Positions 1 to 9,738 are shown, numbered from the stretch's first letter. The stretch is DNA of 64,000 nucleotides from an uncultured Lachnospiraceae bacterium (GCA_934394565.1 CAKRQV010000007.1:88353-152352); one strand, 5' to 3'. Numbers and translations are program-made. Notes: a model not told the origin generated them from the letters alone.

Positions 1-1223
1 TAACCAACAGTAGCTTTCTGTTTCATCTGCGGGATATGTACCAGTTCCGGTTTACGGTTTTCAAAGTTATCGATAGCCATCTTAACGATTGCTTTTGCAT
101 TCTCAGCAGCTGTAGCTGCATTGAAACGGATGAACTCGGAATCCGGCATCTGTGCGATCGGGGATGTTGTGATGAACTTTGTATGGAAACATTTGCTTAA
201 AGGTCCAAGGGCCGGGAAGATACACTGAACGTCTACGACGATAGCTTCGCAGGCACCTGTCAGTACAACGTTCTCCTGCTGCAGGAAGTTACCAGCCATC
301 GGGATACCACGTCTCATGGCAACCTCATTGGATGTACAGCAGACACCGGATACAGTGATGCCTTTAGCGCCTTTGGATTTAGCGTAAGCGATCATTTCCG
401 GATCATCAGCATATTCGCAGACCATCTCAGACAGTGACGGATCATGTCCATGGACAACGATATTTACGTTCTCTTCTACCATAACACCAAGGTTAGCCTC
501 GGTATCGATCGGCTTCGGTGTACCAAACAGCACATCAGAGAACTCTGTACCGCACATGGAACCACCCCATCCATCAGCAAGACCCATTCTCAGGGACTGA
601 CGAACCAGAGCCTTCGGATCAGAAGAACATCCCATATGTGTCATATGCAGGGAGCAGGCAACCTCACGGTCGATGGCACGCGGTGCGATCTCTTCTCTTT
701 CCCAGATTTCCTGTGTGTGCTTCGGAGCACGACTCAGCCAGTTCTGGGTACCGAACGGTTTACCGTATTCCATAAGAGCTTTCTCAGCCATCTCATGAGC
801 CAGATCGTAGATGTCTTTACCCTCTGTCTCAACGCCCCATTCATGAGCGATACGTGTCAGCTTCTCCGGATCTTTTACCTTGTACGGTCCTTCCGGTTTT
901 GCCTGATACAGTGTATGGCAGATCTCACGGCCGTGGTCAGAGTGAGTGGCACCACCACCGGCTGTAAATTTCAGGAAGTTACGTCCTACAATACCTGCAG
1001 CATCACATCCGCAGATACCTCTCGGAGCCTTCGGTGTGATACGGCACGGACCCATGGCACAGATACGGCAGCAGACACCCTGCTCACCGAACTTACAGTG
1101 CGGTGTCTGATTTTTCACACGGAACTGCCATGCATCAGCACCTACTTTTGCACCAGTCTCCAGAAGGCGATTGGTAGCGGCTTCCATTTCTTCGACAGAA
1201 GTCAGTTTGAATTCTTCACTCAT
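1..1223 (-). CDS. cooS: Anaerobic carbon monoxide dehydrogenase catalytic subunit, 3' end cut by window edge
   Basis: The protein interconverts CO and CO2 on a Ni-Fe-S C-cluster; in acetogens it forms the carbonyl branch of the Wood-Ljungdahl pathway with acetyl-CoA synthase. About 407 N-terminal residues are visible. Near the N-terminus lies the cysteine-rich region typical of B- and D-cluster ligands (CKFGEQGVCCRICAMGPCR, then GICGCDAAG), and further on GVCCTSNEVAMRRG, which is characteristic of CODH. The ATG at 1223 follows AAGGAGG with normal spacing. The gene lies 75 bp downstream of cooC, so the two are probably co-transcribed. The remaining residues and any acs genes lie beyond the left edge. 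Family identity is very secure; pairing with ACS is inferred. Confidence 0.96.
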   Translation of the reverse strand, partial: MSEEFKLTSVEEMEAATNRLLETGAKVGADAWQFRVKNQTPHCKFGEQGVCCRICAMGPCRITPKAPRGICGCDAAGIVGRNFLKFTAGGGATHSDHGREICHTLYQAKPEGPYKVKDPEKLTRIAHEWGVETEGKDIYDLAHEMAEKALMEYGKPFGTQNWLSRAPKHTQEIWEREEIAPRAIDREVACSLHMTHMGCSSDPKALVRQSLRMGLADGWGGSMCGTEFSDVLFGTPKPIDTEANLGVMVEENVNIVVHGHDPSLSEMVCEYADDPEMIAYAKSKGAKGITVSGVCCTSNEVAMRRGIPMAGNFLQQENVVLTGACEAIVVDVQCIFPALGPLSKCFHTKFITTSPIAQMPDSEFIRFNAATAAENAKAIVKMAIDNFENRKPELVHIPQMKQKATVG

Positions 1224-1298
1224 TTGTTTTCCTCCTTAACAGTTTGGATATATTTTCAGAGATCCTCTTTCTCTAAAAATTCATTGGTAAAAACAGCT

Positions 1299-2069
1299 CT
1301 ACAGCCCCAGCTTTTCAATGATACCGGCAAGAGCTGCACGCACCGGAGAATCCCCCGGCAGCTTCACAGTCGGAACGCCGTCGCAGTCATATTCATATAC
1401 TGTCTCATCCTGCGGTACAACACCCAGTAAGGTAAGACCCTGTTTCTCGATCTCCTCTTTTGTGCCTTCATTTAAGACACCATTCGGGGCACGGTTGATG
1501 ATCAGTCCCATCTGCTGTGGTTTGAGCTCGCACTCACGGACAAGCTCGGCAATACGGCCGGCTGCCTGTACACCACGGCGTGAGCAGTCACTGACAAGAA
1601 TGCATGTCTGCATACTCGGCAGGATACCACGGCTGATATGTTCCATACCGGCCTCGTTATCCACAACCATAAACGGATACTGGTTCTGGCGTTTCTGTAA
1701 CTGGCTCTGTAAGAGTCCATTGACATAGCAGTAACAGCCTTTGCCCTGCGTACGTCCCATGACCAGAAGATCAAAATCATCATCCTCTACCAAACAGGAA
1801 TTAAATTTCCATTCGGCATAATCCGCTTTGCTCATACCTGCAGGAATCGGATTGTGTTCTGCCATTTCAGCTCTGGCGATCTCCTCACGGACATCACCAA
1901 GTGTCATATCCACCTCAACGCCAAGCACCTCATTCAGATTAGAGTTGGCATCGGCATCTACAGCGAGAACCGGTCCTTTTTTTGTTTCACAAAGATACTG
2001 GATCAACAGACCGCAAAGGGTTGTTTTTCCAACGCCGCCTTTACCGGCGACAGCGATTACATGTGCCAT
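1299..2069 (-). CDS. cooC: CooC/AcsF-type ATPase for CODH/ACS nickel maturation
   Basis: This is a 256-residue MinD/ParA-like P-loop ATPase. The N-terminus carries the deviant Walker A motif GKGGVGKTTL; a central CYCYVNGLLQ stretch matches the cysteine pair that CooC dimers use to hold nickel, and VVDNEAGMEHISRG is the family's switch region. Known role of the family: ATP-dependent insertion of nickel into CODH or ACS. Placement between metF and cooS fits. An in-frame GTG lies 9 nt upstream, but it abuts the GGGAGG ribosome binding site, so the ATG at 2069 is the better start. Confidence 0.93.
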   Translation of the reverse strand: MAHVIAVAGKGGVGKTTLCGLLIQYLCETKKGPVLAVDADANSNLNEVLGVEVDMTLGDVREEIARAEMAEHNPIPAGMSKADYAEWKFNSCLVEDDDFDLLVMGRTQGKGCYCYVNGLLQSQLQKRQNQYPFMVVDNEAGMEHISRGILPSMQTCILVSDCSRRGVQAAGRIAELVRECELKPQQMGLIINRAPNGVLNEGTKEEIEKQGLTLLGVVPQDETVYEYDCDGVPTVKLPGDSPVRAALAGIIEKLGL

Positions 2070-2220
2070 AAAAGACACCTCCCAAGTTACTTTTGTTTAT
2101 GCAGGCGGTGGACCAGAGTCTGCATTTTTGCAAAACCCCGGCGACCGCTGCAACAACTATAAAAAAGCTCAAAAAGCATATTCTTTATAGCTGTTTAGTC
2201 AGGAGACATCTCCGTATCGA

Positions 2221-3138
2221 TCATACTCTGGTGCAGAAACCTGCTCTGTCAATGATCTCGGAAACGTCTTTATATTTATTTAAAGCATACAGATGGATGC
2301 CGTTAACACCCAGTGCTCTGTACTCGTCGATCTGGTTGATCGTGTACTCGATACCTGCTTCTTTGAAGCGGGCTTTCTTTCCTTCTACATCTGCATCGAA
2401 CGGATCTTTAACGAACGGATTCGGGAAGATCCAGTTGTTGGAGATCAGCTCGCAGAGCTTACGCGGCATAACGCAGGCATTTCTGGAAAGAGCCATATTG
2501 ATTGTGGCAGCCTGATCCAGGATCGGCATGATACCCACATCGACCGGCAGAGTCACACCGGCTTTGCGGATCGCATCCAGCCAGTATTTGAACTGTTCCA
2601 TATCCCAGCACAGCTGTGTCATGATATAGTCAGCACCATTGTCCTGTTTCTGTTTCAGAACAGCGATATCTGCTTCGAGAGAACGGCAGCTGATATGGCC
2701 TTCCGGAGAACCTGCTACTGCGATCTCGATCTTGTCACCAAACTCTTTGCGGACATATGCTACAAGGTCTGTTGCATATTTGAAATCTCCGCCTGTGCCT
2801 TCCCAGCCAAACGGCAGGTCGCCACGCAGAGCCAGCATATGGTCAACACCATTATCCAGATAATTCTGCAGCTGGTCTTTGATGCCCTCTTTTGTATTAC
2901 CTATACAGGTAAAATGTGTTACCGGTGTTGTGCCGGCATCTTTAATGATCTTACAGACATCCATGTTACGTCCGACATTGGTGCCGCCTGCACCGTATGT
3001 ACAGGAAATATAAGCCGGATTGTATTCGCACAGATGGTCGATTGTGTTTGGAAGATTCTCCATACCTTTATCGGTCTTTGGCGGGAATACCTCAAAGGAT
3101 AAAAGCATTTTCTGTTTCATCTGTTCACTCAGTTTCAT
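2221..3138 (-). CDS. metF: Methylenetetrahydrofolate reductase
   Basis: A 305-residue TIM-barrel flavoprotein that reduces methylene-THF to methyl-THF, the last step of the methyl branch before methyl transfer to ACS; it also feeds methionine synthesis. Visible family signatures are LLSFEVFPPKTDKGMENL at the N-terminus, SCTYGAGGTN, and LALRGDLP. The chosen ATG at 3138 is preceded by GGAGGAATGTATC; an ATG 36 nt further upstream lacks a good ribosome binding site. No metV partner, which accompanies many clostridial metF genes, is adjacent. Its position between cooT and cooC suggests the gene serves acetogenesis rather than only methionine synthesis. Confidence 0.95.
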   Translation of the reverse strand: MKLSEQMKQKMLLSFEVFPPKTDKGMENLPNTIDHLCEYNPAYISCTYGAGGTNVGRNMDVCKIIKDAGTTPVTHFTCIGNTKEGIKDQLQNYLDNGVDHMLALRGDLPFGWEGTGGDFKYATDLVAYVRKEFGDKIEIAVAGSPEGHISCRSLEADIAVLKQKQDNGADYIMTQLCWDMEQFKYWLDAIRKAGVTLPVDVGIMPILDQAATINMALSRNACVMPRKLCELISNNWIFPNPFVKDPFDADVEGKKARFKEAGIEYTINQIDEYRALGVNGIHLYALNKYKDVSEIIDRAGFCTRV

Positions 3139-3182
3139 GATACATTCCTCCACATTATTTATTTTGTGTTGCAAGTATTACC

Positions 3183-3365
3183 TTAATCACACTGGATCTT
3201 GACAATGCTGTTTGCAAGGTCGACCATGAGAAGTTTTCCAACAACAATGGTCTCCTCTCCGATAATATCGCGGATCACCAGCTTGTCATCCTGAACGTCG
3301 ATACGGCTGATGTTCTTGCAGATCACGGTATTGTCACTTTCTTTGTATGCAGTTGCAAGACACAT
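3183..3365 (-). CDS. cooT: CooT-family nickel-binding protein
   Basis: A 60-residue protein starting MCLATAYK, the hallmark of the CooT family, in which Cys2 binds nickel. Known role: a nickel chaperone or nickel-binding accessory in CODH maturation. The rest is a small beta-barrel-like sequence (ISRIDVQDDKLVIRDIIGEE). It has a strong AGGAGG site and sits 3 bp after the preceding small gene and 44 bp before metF. Neighbouring cooC and cooS make a CODH role very likely. Confidence 0.9.
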   Translation of the reverse strand: MCLATAYKESDNTVICKNISRIDVQDDKLVIRDIIGEETIVVGKLLMVDLANSIVKIQCD

Positions 3366-3368
3366 ACC

Positions 3369-3695
3369 TCATACCTCCTTTATATGCTCCCCGGCCAGCG
3401 TTGCCGCAAGGCTGAGGCGCAGAGTACCTTTCTGGAATTCGGAAACAGCTGCACGAATCTGGTCTGCCACATCTTTCATATCCAGTTTTTCCAGATTGGC
3501 AGCCACACGGTCAAGCTCGGCAGCATGCTGGGCATTATGCTTTTGCATATACTGCAACAGCGCCAGCGCCTCCCTGCGCTCATCACCGGCAGATGCACAC
3601 GAGCTGCAATTACCTGCGCAGTGATGCTCACCTGTGTCACCGGCTGTCTGACCGTGATGCACCATCTGTCCGTTTTCGTCCTGAATCAAGTGCAT
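3369..3695 (-). CDS. Small Cys/His-rich protein of unknown function, first gene of the CODH operon
   Basis: I do not recognise the family with certainty. The 108-residue product has an N-terminal acidic/histidine segment (HLIQDENGQMVHHG) followed by the potential metal site HHCAGNCSSC at about residues 24-33. The rest is amphipathic helix (RREALALLQYMQKHNAQHAAELDRV). The ATG at 3695 follows GGAGGACAAAAAC; the GTG 15 nt upstream overlaps that site. It is promoter-proximal and almost touches cooT, so a metal-handling or chaperone role in CODH maturation is inferred, not shown. Confidence 0.75.
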   Translation of the reverse strand: MHLIQDENGQMVHHGQTAGDTGEHHCAGNCSSCASAGDERREALALLQYMQKHNAQHAAELDRVAANLEKLDMKDVADQIRAAVSEFQKGTLRLSLAATLAGEHIKEV

Positions 3696-3740
3696 GTTTT
3701 TGTCCTCCACAAAGTTGTCATAATTTTATCAATTTAGGTT

Positions 3741-3769
3741 ATTATAGCAAACCTTTGCTTTTAAATCAA
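3741..3769 (-). promoter_or_regulatory. Sigma-A promoter of the CODH/metF operon
   Basis: On the minus strand TTGATT (3764-3769) and TATAAT (3741-3746) are separated by exactly 17 bp. The predicted start lies about 40 nt upstream of the first gene's ATG at 3695. It is the only good promoter seen for the genes down to cooS. Confidence 0.7.
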
Positions 3770-3898
3770 TCAAATCTACTACAATATTTGTATAAAAAGC
3801 AGTTCATTTTTACCGGAAAATACAACAGTTAGTATTTTCTTCCGTCAGTTGTGCCGAAAACCCATCCTCTTTTTTACCATTTCTGCATATATTGCAAT

Positions 3899-3950
3899 AA
3901 AAAGCGGCAGGACATCCGCTTCTTTTCGAAGCAGTCTGCCCTGCCGCTAT
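3899..3950 (-). terminator. Rho-independent terminator after plsY
   Basis: AGCGGCAGG (3903-3911) pairs with CCTGCCGCT (3940-3948), with an inner GCTTC/GAAGC stem. On the minus strand it is followed by a T-rich run. It lies just beyond the plsY stop codon. Confidence 0.8.
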
Positions 3951-3969
3951 TTTGCTCTTTCCGAAAGCA

Positions 3970-4626
3970 CTATGCCGTTTTATCATGGCCTTTCGAAAGA
4001 TATGTTTTACTTTCCGTTCCGGCGATCAGCCGTTTTATGTTTGTCCTGTGGCGATACAGTGTCATAGCCGTCAGCAGACCGATGATCACATACAGCTCAT
4101 TCAGATGATGCTGTGACATGGAAAAACCGCCAAACTGTCCATATATGATCGTCTGGACCAGAAAAAGGACATAGCAGAGGATCGAGCACAGTGAAACATA
4201 ATGACTGGTAAAAAAGAAAAGGAAAAATTCAGCCATCACAACCAGACCGACCTGCCAGCTTAAACAAAATACCAGGCCAACCGTACAGGCTACACCCTTT
4301 CCACCCTTAAACTTCATATAGAAAGGAAAATTGTGCCCAAGGATTGCTCCGGCAGCCGCATAAGCGCACAACACCGGCACGATATCCGCATGGGAAGTCC
4401 CAAAGATCAGGCGCACCACCAGAGTAGCAACCAGACACTTGAGCATGTCCCCCGCAAACGTCATGAATCCCGCCTTACGGCCGAGGGTACGCATGGCATT
4501 CGTCGTCCCGGCATTGCCGCTGCCATACTCACGGATATCAATGCCATGCATTTTTCCGATAATATACGATGTCTGGATCAGACCAAAAGCATAGCCGATC
4601 AGCAGACAGATAATTCTCACTAACAT
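3970..4626 (-). CDS. plsY: Glycerol-3-phosphate acyltransferase PlsY
   Basis: A 218-residue integral membrane enzyme that moves an acyl group from acyl-phosphate to glycerol-3-phosphate, the first step of phosphatidic acid synthesis. It carries the three conserved loops: YGSGNAGTTNAMRTLG, the GHNFPFYMKFKGGKGVA motif and a C-terminal YRHRTNIKRLIAGTE, between several hydrophobic helices. Its partner PlsX is encoded at 23.5-24.5 kb. The ATG at 4626 lies four bases after the der stop codon, so it is translated from the same message. The terminator at 3899-3950 ends the unit. Confidence 0.95.
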   Translation of the reverse strand: MLVRIICLLIGYAFGLIQTSYIIGKMHGIDIREYGSGNAGTTNAMRTLGRKAGFMTFAGDMLKCLVATLVVRLIFGTSHADIVPVLCAYAAAGAILGHNFPFYMKFKGGKGVACTVGLVFCLSWQVGLVVMAEFFLFFFTSHYVSLCSILCYVLFLVQTIIYGQFGGFSMSQHHLNELYVIIGLLTAMTLYRHRTNIKRLIAGTESKTYLSKGHDKTA

Positions 4627-4630
4627 ACGA

Positions 4631-5956
4631 TCAGTTCTTATCCTTTCTCTCCCGCACAATAAATTTCAGAGATGTACCTCTGAATCCAAATGCCTCCCGG
4701 ATCTGATTTTCAAGGTATCTTGTGTAAGAGAAATGCATCAACTCTTTATCATTGACAAAGATAACAAATGTCGGCGGTTTGACCGCTACCTGTGTCATAT
4801 AGAAAATTTTCAGCCGGTGTCCCTTGTCTGACGGCGGCTGCTGCATGGCAACAGCTTCGGTCAGGATTTCGTTAAGTACACCTGTCTGGATACGCATGCT
4901 CTGGTTCTCAAGGACCATATCAATTGTCTCAAACAGTTTTGGCAGACGCTGTCCTGTCTCTGCAGACACAAAAAGGATCTCCGCATACGGCATAAAGGAA
5001 AGCGTAGACCGCACCTTTGCTGTAAATGTATTCACCGTCTTGTTATCTTTCTCAACGGCATCCCATTTATTGACAGCAACAATGATACCTTTGCCTCTCT
5101 CATGGGCAATACCGGCAATCTTGGCATCCTGTTCGGTCACACCCTCTACAGCATCAATGACCAGCACAACAATATCGGCTTTTTCCACAGCGCTGACAGT
5201 ACGAACGATACTGTAACGTTCCAGGTCTTCCTTGATCCGGCTCTTACGGCGAAGTCCGGCGGTATCGATCAGGATATATTCTTTACCGTTCACCTTTACA
5301 CGGCTGTCAATCGCATCACGGGTTGTGCCGGCGATGTCAGATACGATGGCGCGGCTCTTGCCGGTCAGTTTGTTGACGATAGAGGATTTACCTACATTTG
5401 GTTTGCCTACGATGGCAATACGCGGCGTATCATCTTCTGTATCGTCATGTTCCTGTGACGGAAAATGTTTTACAACCTCATCTAACAGGTCGCCGATGCC
5501 CAGTCGGCCCGAAGAGGAAATGGCAATCGGATCTCCCATACCCAGATTATAAAATTCATAGGTATCCATCAGTAATTTATCAAAATTATCAACTTTATTG
5601 ACAGCCAGAATGACCGGTTTCGAACTGCGTCGCAGCATGTCTGCGACTTTGGAATCCGCATCCACCAGTCCCTGGCGAACATCTACCATAAATACGATCA
5701 CATCCGCCGTATCAATGGCGATCTGTGCCTGTTCTCTCATCTGAGAAATAATCACGTCCCGGCTCTCCGGTTCAATACCGCCGGTATCCACCATGGTAAA
5801 CGAATAATTTAACCATGTCACATCGGCATAGATACGGTCACGGGTCACACCCGGAGTATCCTTGACGATGGAAATATTCTCTCCCGCCAGTGCATTGAAC
5901 AGTGTGGATTTGCCAACATTAGGACGGCCTACAATTGCTACTATCGGTTTGCTCAT
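4631..5956 (-). CDS. der: Ribosome biogenesis GTPase Der (EngA)
   Basis: A 441-residue protein with two tandem GTPase domains and a C-terminal KH-like domain, acting in 50S subunit assembly. Each G domain shows its Walker A (GRPNVGKST near residue 10 and GKPNVGKSS near 185), the DTGG and DTAGL motifs, and NKVD/NKWD. Length is normal. The start at 5956 follows AAGGAGACAACTGT and lies inside the 3' end of the DUF512 gene, giving a 38-bp overlap that suggests translational coupling. Confidence 0.97.
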   Translation of the reverse strand: MSKPIVAIVGRPNVGKSTLFNALAGENISIVKDTPGVTRDRIYADVTWLNYSFTMVDTGGIEPESRDVIISQMREQAQIAIDTADVIVFMVDVRQGLVDADSKVADMLRRSSKPVILAVNKVDNFDKLLMDTYEFYNLGMGDPIAISSSGRLGIGDLLDEVVKHFPSQEHDDTEDDTPRIAIVGKPNVGKSSIVNKLTGKSRAIVSDIAGTTRDAIDSRVKVNGKEYILIDTAGLRRKSRIKEDLERYSIVRTVSAVEKADIVVLVIDAVEGVTEQDAKIAGIAHERGKGIIVAVNKWDAVEKDNKTVNTFTAKVRSTLSFMPYAEILFVSAETGQRLPKLFETIDMVLENQSMRIQTGVLNEILTEAVAMQQPPSDKGHRLKIFYMTQVAVKPPTFVIFVNDKELMHFSYTRYLENQIREAFGFRGTSLKFIVRERKDKN

Positions 5957-7295
5957 ACAGTTGTCTCCTTTTATGTTTTTCCACTTTTTTCTTATACAGA
6001 ACAGTCTCTACAAGATCCCGTCCGCTGCTGTCAGCGACAGCCACCGGAATCCCAAGCTCCTGCTCCAGTTCTTCTACTGTGTAATCATCAAGGAATACAT
6101 TCTCACCCGCCCGCAGCATATTACAGGGGAGGATCAGGCGTTCCCCGAGATTTCTTTCTTTCAGCTGTTTTTTCAGATCCTGTCCGGTTATCAGTCCGGA
6201 AACCGTGATTTTTTCTCCGAAGAAATCATTGCGGATCGCAGCCACGTCAAGATCAATCTCATCGTACACTGCCATGATCTTTTCTGCAAGCATTTTTATA
6301 AAGGGTGCTGCCAGATAACCGGTGGCAATGGTCACACTCCCGGGTTCTACCGGCTGTTTTGGTTTCCTAAGACACTCTTCTACTTCTTCCTGCAAGAGCC
6401 GCAGCATACCAACACCGTTTTCCAGCTGCTGGTACCCATCATAGCGTTCTGCCTCCGGCAGAGCACGACCGGCCAGAAGATACCATTCATCGCTGCAGTG
6501 TACACGGTTTGTCCCTGTCTTTTCCTTATAATATGTTTGCCAGCGTTCAATCTGATCGATCACACATCCGGCATCCCTGGCAGTAAAGGATTCGAGAGGA
6601 TACAGACCCTCACGATACTTTGTCAATCCCACAGGAACAACGGACACGCTCTGCAGCGCCGGCATATACGCCTCAAAATCCTTCAGTGAACGTTCCAGCT
6701 CTTCACCATCGTTAATACCTTTGCAAAGTACAATCTGTCCGTTCATCTCGATATCCGCCTCTGCCAGCCGACGAATCTTGCCAAATACATCCCCGGCGAA
6801 ACGGTTATGCAGCATTTTACAACGAAGCTCTGGATTCGTCGTGTGGAAGGAAATATTGATCGGTGACAGATGATAATAGATGATACGGTCGATATCATGA
6901 TCACTCATATTTGTCAGTGTCACATAATTCCCCTGAAGGAAGGACAGGCGGGAATCATCATCTTTAAAATACAGGGTCTCTCTCATACCCGGCGGCATCT
7001 GATCAATAAAGCAGAATATGCAATTGTTTCTGCAAGATCTGTATTCATCCATCAGACTGTTGACAAAGCTGATCCCGAGATCCTCTTCGAGATCCTTTTC
7101 AATCTCCAGCTCCCACTCTTCGCCGTCTGCCTTTCTCACCACCATCGTCAGATATTCATCGTTCGTCAGATAATGATAATCAAACACGTCTTCTATTTTT
7201 TTGTCATTGATGGAGATCAGCTCGTCTCCCGGCACCAGATCCAGTTCTTCGGCAATACTGCCTGCAGCAACAGCTCCTATGACATGTTTTGGCAT
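5919..7295 (-). CDS. DUF512 protein: PDZ-like domain plus radical-SAM-like Fe-S domain
   Basis: This 458-residue protein starts with a PDZ-like segment ([25 protein letters not shown]) followed by a radical-SAM-type domain with the cluster motif C88-x3-C92-x2-C95 ([15 protein letters not shown]). A DUF512 region makes up the C-terminal half. The family (Fe-S oxidoreductases related to NifB/MoaA) is widespread in Clostridia but its reaction is unknown. It is the first gene of a three-gene unit with der and plsY. The ATG at 7295 follows AAGGAGGAAAGACG. Confidence 0.88.
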   Translation of the reverse strand: MPKHVIGAVAAGSIAEELDLVPGDELISINDKKIEDVFDYHYLTNDEYLTMVVRKADGEEWELEIEKDLEEDLGISFVNSLMDEYRSCRNNCIFCFIDQMPPGMRETLYFKDDDSRLSFLQGNYVTLTNMSDHDIDRIIYYHLSPINISFHTTNPELRCKMLHNRFAGDVFGKIRRLAEADIEMNGQIVLCKGINDGEELERSLKDFEAYMPALQSVSVVPVGLTKYREGLYPLESFTARDAGCVIDQIERWQTYYKEKTGTNRVHCSDEWYLLAGRALPEAERYDGYQQLENGVGMLRLLQEEVEECLRKPKQPVEPGSVTIATGYLAAPFIKMLAEKIMAVYDEIDLDVAAIRNDFFGEKITVSGLITGQDLKKQLKERNLGERLILPCNMLRAGENVFLDDYTVEELEQELGIPVAVADSSGRDLVETVLYKKKVEKHKRRQLYEQTDSSNCRPS

Positions 7296-7325
7296 CGTCT
7301 TTCCTCCTTCTAAAGCGTTCTTTTC

Positions 7326-7354
7326 ATCATAACAAGATTATTTTGAAATTGCAA
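7326..7354 (-). promoter_or_regulatory. Promoter of the DUF512-der-plsY operon
   Basis: Minus-strand TTGCAA (7349-7354) and TATGAT (7326-7331) with a 17-bp spacer, about 25 nt before the ATG region. It is divergent from the prs promoter about 80 bp away. Confidence 0.6.
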
Positions 7355-7434
7355 TGATGTTTTACAGTATTCCTTTATTTTCCACAGCTTTCCCCTGTTT
7401 TTTACATAAATTTTGTATTTTATCCAGTAACTTG

Positions 7435-7463
7435 TTGACGCACTTATAAGAGGATGCTATAAC
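7435..7463 (+). promoter_or_regulatory. Promoter of prs
   Basis: TTGACG (7435-7440), a 17-bp spacer and TATAAC (7458-7463) lie about 50 bp before the prs ATG. No purine riboswitch or PurR-box-like repeat was seen in the short leader. Confidence 0.7.
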
Positions 7464-7513
7464 TAAAGTGCATTACCCTGAAATTATTATGAAATTATAA
7501 GCGGAGGTTTCTA

Positions 7514-8686
7514 ATGGCAAATTTAGACTTACTCGAGTGTTCCATCCCCGTTGCACCGATCAAGATCGTTGCGTTAAAAGGCTGCACCGAGCTCGGCAAT
7601 ATTGTAAACGATTATCTTGTTTCTTTCCGTAAGGAAATGGCACAGAAAAGAACCGACCACAGCAATGTCACCTGGTCCGGTTACGCTGAAGACACTTTTC
7701 TGGTAGACGCTGAATGCCCTCGTTTTGGTACCGGCGAAGCCAAAGGTAAAATCAACGCTTCGATCCGTGGTGCCGATCTCTTTATCATGGTAGATATCAG
7801 CAATTATACACCTACTTACAAAATCGGTCCCTATGTCAACCATATGTCACCGGATGACCATTATCAGGATCTGAAACGTATCATCCAGGCCGCAACCGGT
7901 AAAGCACACCGTATCAATGTCATTATGCCATTCTTATACGAGGGCCGTCAGCATAAACGTTCTTCCCGTGAGTCTCTGGACTGTGCAGCTGCACTGCAGG
8001 AGCTGATCAACATGGGCGTAGAAAATATTATCACCTTTGATGCCCATGATCCTCGTGTTATGAATGCCATTCCTCTGAATGGTTTTGATAACTTTATGCC
8101 AACTTACCAGTTTTTAAAGGCACTGCTTCGCTCAGTACCGGATTTGAAGCTGGATAACGAACACTTGATGATCATCTCTCCGGATGAAGGAGCCATGAAC
8201 CGTGCTGTATATTTTTCCAATATTCTTGGTGTAGATATGGGTATGTTCTATAAACGCCGCGACTACTCCACCATTATCAACGGCAAGAATCCGATTGTAG
8301 CACACGAGTTTCTGGGTGATTCTGTCGAGGGTAAAGACTGCATCATCGTTGATGATATGATTTCCTCCGGTGAAAGTATGCTTGATGTTGCCAAACAGCT
8401 GAAGGAAAGAAAGGCCAACCGTATCTTTGTCTGCACGACCTTCGGTCTGTTCACAGATGGCCTGGACAAATTTGATGAATATTACGAAAAAGGTTATATC
8501 AACAAGATCATCACTACTGATCTGAACTACCGTCCTGCAGAACTGCTGGAAAGACCATATTATGAGCCGGCACGTATGGGTAAATACGTAGCCAGTATCA
8601 TGGATATCCTGAACCATGACGTTTCCGTTGAAAAGGTTCGTTCTACAACAGATAAAATCAATCAGCTGTTGGCAAAGCACCGTTAA
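7514..8686 (+). CDS. prs: Ribose-phosphate pyrophosphokinase (long clostridial form)
   Basis: Makes PRPP from ribose-5-phosphate and ATP for nucleotide, histidine and tryptophan synthesis. The 390-residue length is the long form seen in Lachnospiraceae rather than the usual 310-320. Visible motifs are the flexible-loop region YEGRQHKRSSRESL, FDAHDPRVMN, and the PRPP-binding loop CIIVDDMISSGESM. It is the only plus-strand gene in the first 40 kb and is monocistronic, with its own promoter and terminator. Start ATG follows GCGGAGG. Confidence 0.96.
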   Translation: MANLDLLECSIPVAPIKIVALKGCTELGNIVNDYLVSFRKEMAQKRTDHSNVTWSGYAEDTFLVDAECPRFGTGEAKGKINASIRGADLFIMVDISNYTPTYKIGPYVNHMSPDDHYQDLKRIIQAATGKAHRINVIMPFLYEGRQHKRSSRESLDCAAALQELINMGVENIITFDAHDPRVMNAIPLNGFDNFMPTYQFLKALLRSVPDLKLDNEHLMIISPDEGAMNRAVYFSNILGVDMGMFYKRRDYSTIINGKNPIVAHEFLGDSVEGKDCIIVDDMISSGESMLDVAKQLKERKANRIFVCTTFGLFTDGLDKFDEYYEKGYINKIITTDLNYRPAELLERPYYEPARMGKYVASIMDILNHDVSVEKVRSTTDKINQLLAKHR

Positions 8687-8707
8687 ACATAACGCAGAGT
8701 ATATAGA

Positions 8708-8743
8708 AACAGGCACCGTTTTTTGAACGATGCCTGTTTTTTA
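8708..8743 (+). terminator. Terminator of prs
   Basis: AACAGGCACCGTT pairs with AACGATGCCTGTT around a short T-rich loop and is followed by TTTT on the plus strand. It sits 22 bp after the prs stop codon and may also work on the opposite strand. Confidence 0.85.
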
Positions 8744-8786
8744 AGTTATTATACATTTTTACTGGCTCACACAGCAAAACATCATC

Positions 8787-9629
8787 TTATTTCAGCATTA
8801 AAAATGCGTTCAGATTTCCTCTTTTTCCATGGGATGCCCTATGAGAAAAAAGCTCACCCGGATTGCAGCAAGTACATACATTTGGCATGGAGATATGTTC
8901 TGGAAGGATACCTGCATTCAGCATGGTAAAACGACAGGCCTCCCAGAGGCTGAGCTGATATTTTCCATCCGGCTTTTCATAATAAAGCTTTGGCCATACC
9001 TCCTGCGGGTAATTTTTTTGAAATTCGAGGATTACATCCTCACTGACTTCGTAACAATCCTGACAAATGGAAGGACCAATGGCCGCCAGAATTTTCTCAG
9101 GGCGGCTGCCATACAGTTCTGCCATCCTGTCAACAGTCACAGCACCGATCTGGCTGACAGTACCACGCCAGCCTGAATGTGACAATCCGATGGCATGATG
9201 GACCGGATCATAAAAATACAGCGGTACGCAATCTGCAAAGGATGTGCAGAGTGCCACCCCCGGTTCGTTTGTCACGAGGCCATCCACCTCTGTCCATGTC
9301 TTCGGTCTGATCACGCCCTCACCACAATGTGTATGGTCCGCCTCCCGCACATTGGCCGTATGTGTCTGATCGGTACAGACAACCTGTTCGGGGCGGATGC
9401 CAATAGCAGCGCAGAAACGACGATAGTTTTCACTGACGTTTTCCGGTTGATCGCCACGGGTAAAGCTCAGATTCATCGTTCCAAGGTATTCCCGGCTTAC
9501 TCCACCTTTTCTGGTAGAAAAAGCATGGATAATCTCCTCACAGGCATCCAGAGCCGGAAATGTCAGGTATTCTACACCATTTTTCTCATTTATCTTCATT
9601 TTTGGCTGTGTTTCATCTTTCCAACGCAT
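8787..9629 (-). CDS. pgeF: Peptidoglycan editing factor PgeF (YfiH, laccase-domain family)
   Basis: A 280-residue protein of the family once called polyphenol oxidase or multicopper laccase domain; known members cleave misincorporated amino acids from UDP-MurNAc or have purine nucleoside phosphorylase activity. Diagnostic segments are DQTHTANV, the zinc-site region TSFADCVPLYFYD and LSHSGWRGTVSQIG, and a C-terminal CTCCNPGELFSHRA. The ATG at 9629 follows AAAGAGGT; the longer upstream reading has no ribosome binding site. It is the last gene of the lepB-rbgA-rnhB-yraN-pgeF run. Confidence 0.9.
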   Translation of the reverse strand: MRWKDETQPKMKINEKNGVEYLTFPALDACEEIIHAFSTRKGGVSREYLGTMNLSFTRGDQPENVSENYRRFCAAIGIRPEQVVCTDQTHTANVREADHTHCGEGVIRPKTWTEVDGLVTNEPGVALCTSFADCVPLYFYDPVHHAIGLSHSGWRGTVSQIGAVTVDRMAELYGSRPEKILAAIGPSICQDCYEVSEDVILEFQKNYPQEVWPKLYYEKPDGKYQLSLWEACRFTMLNAGILPEHISMPNVCTCCNPGELFSHRASHGKRGNLNAFLMLK

Positions 9630-9738
9630 CTCATACCTCTTTCTCTTGCCTGTCACAGGACACGAACGGCGCATTTGTAAAAACATGCATCAGTATCTGT
9701 AACTACACAAGACTCTGCTGCATACAACTGCAGTTTTT

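Noticed and set aside
444..1430. A 328-codon plus-strand reading frame opposite cooS
   Set aside because: It is antisense to a clearly conserved CODH gene, has no ribosome binding site and no recognisable protein features.
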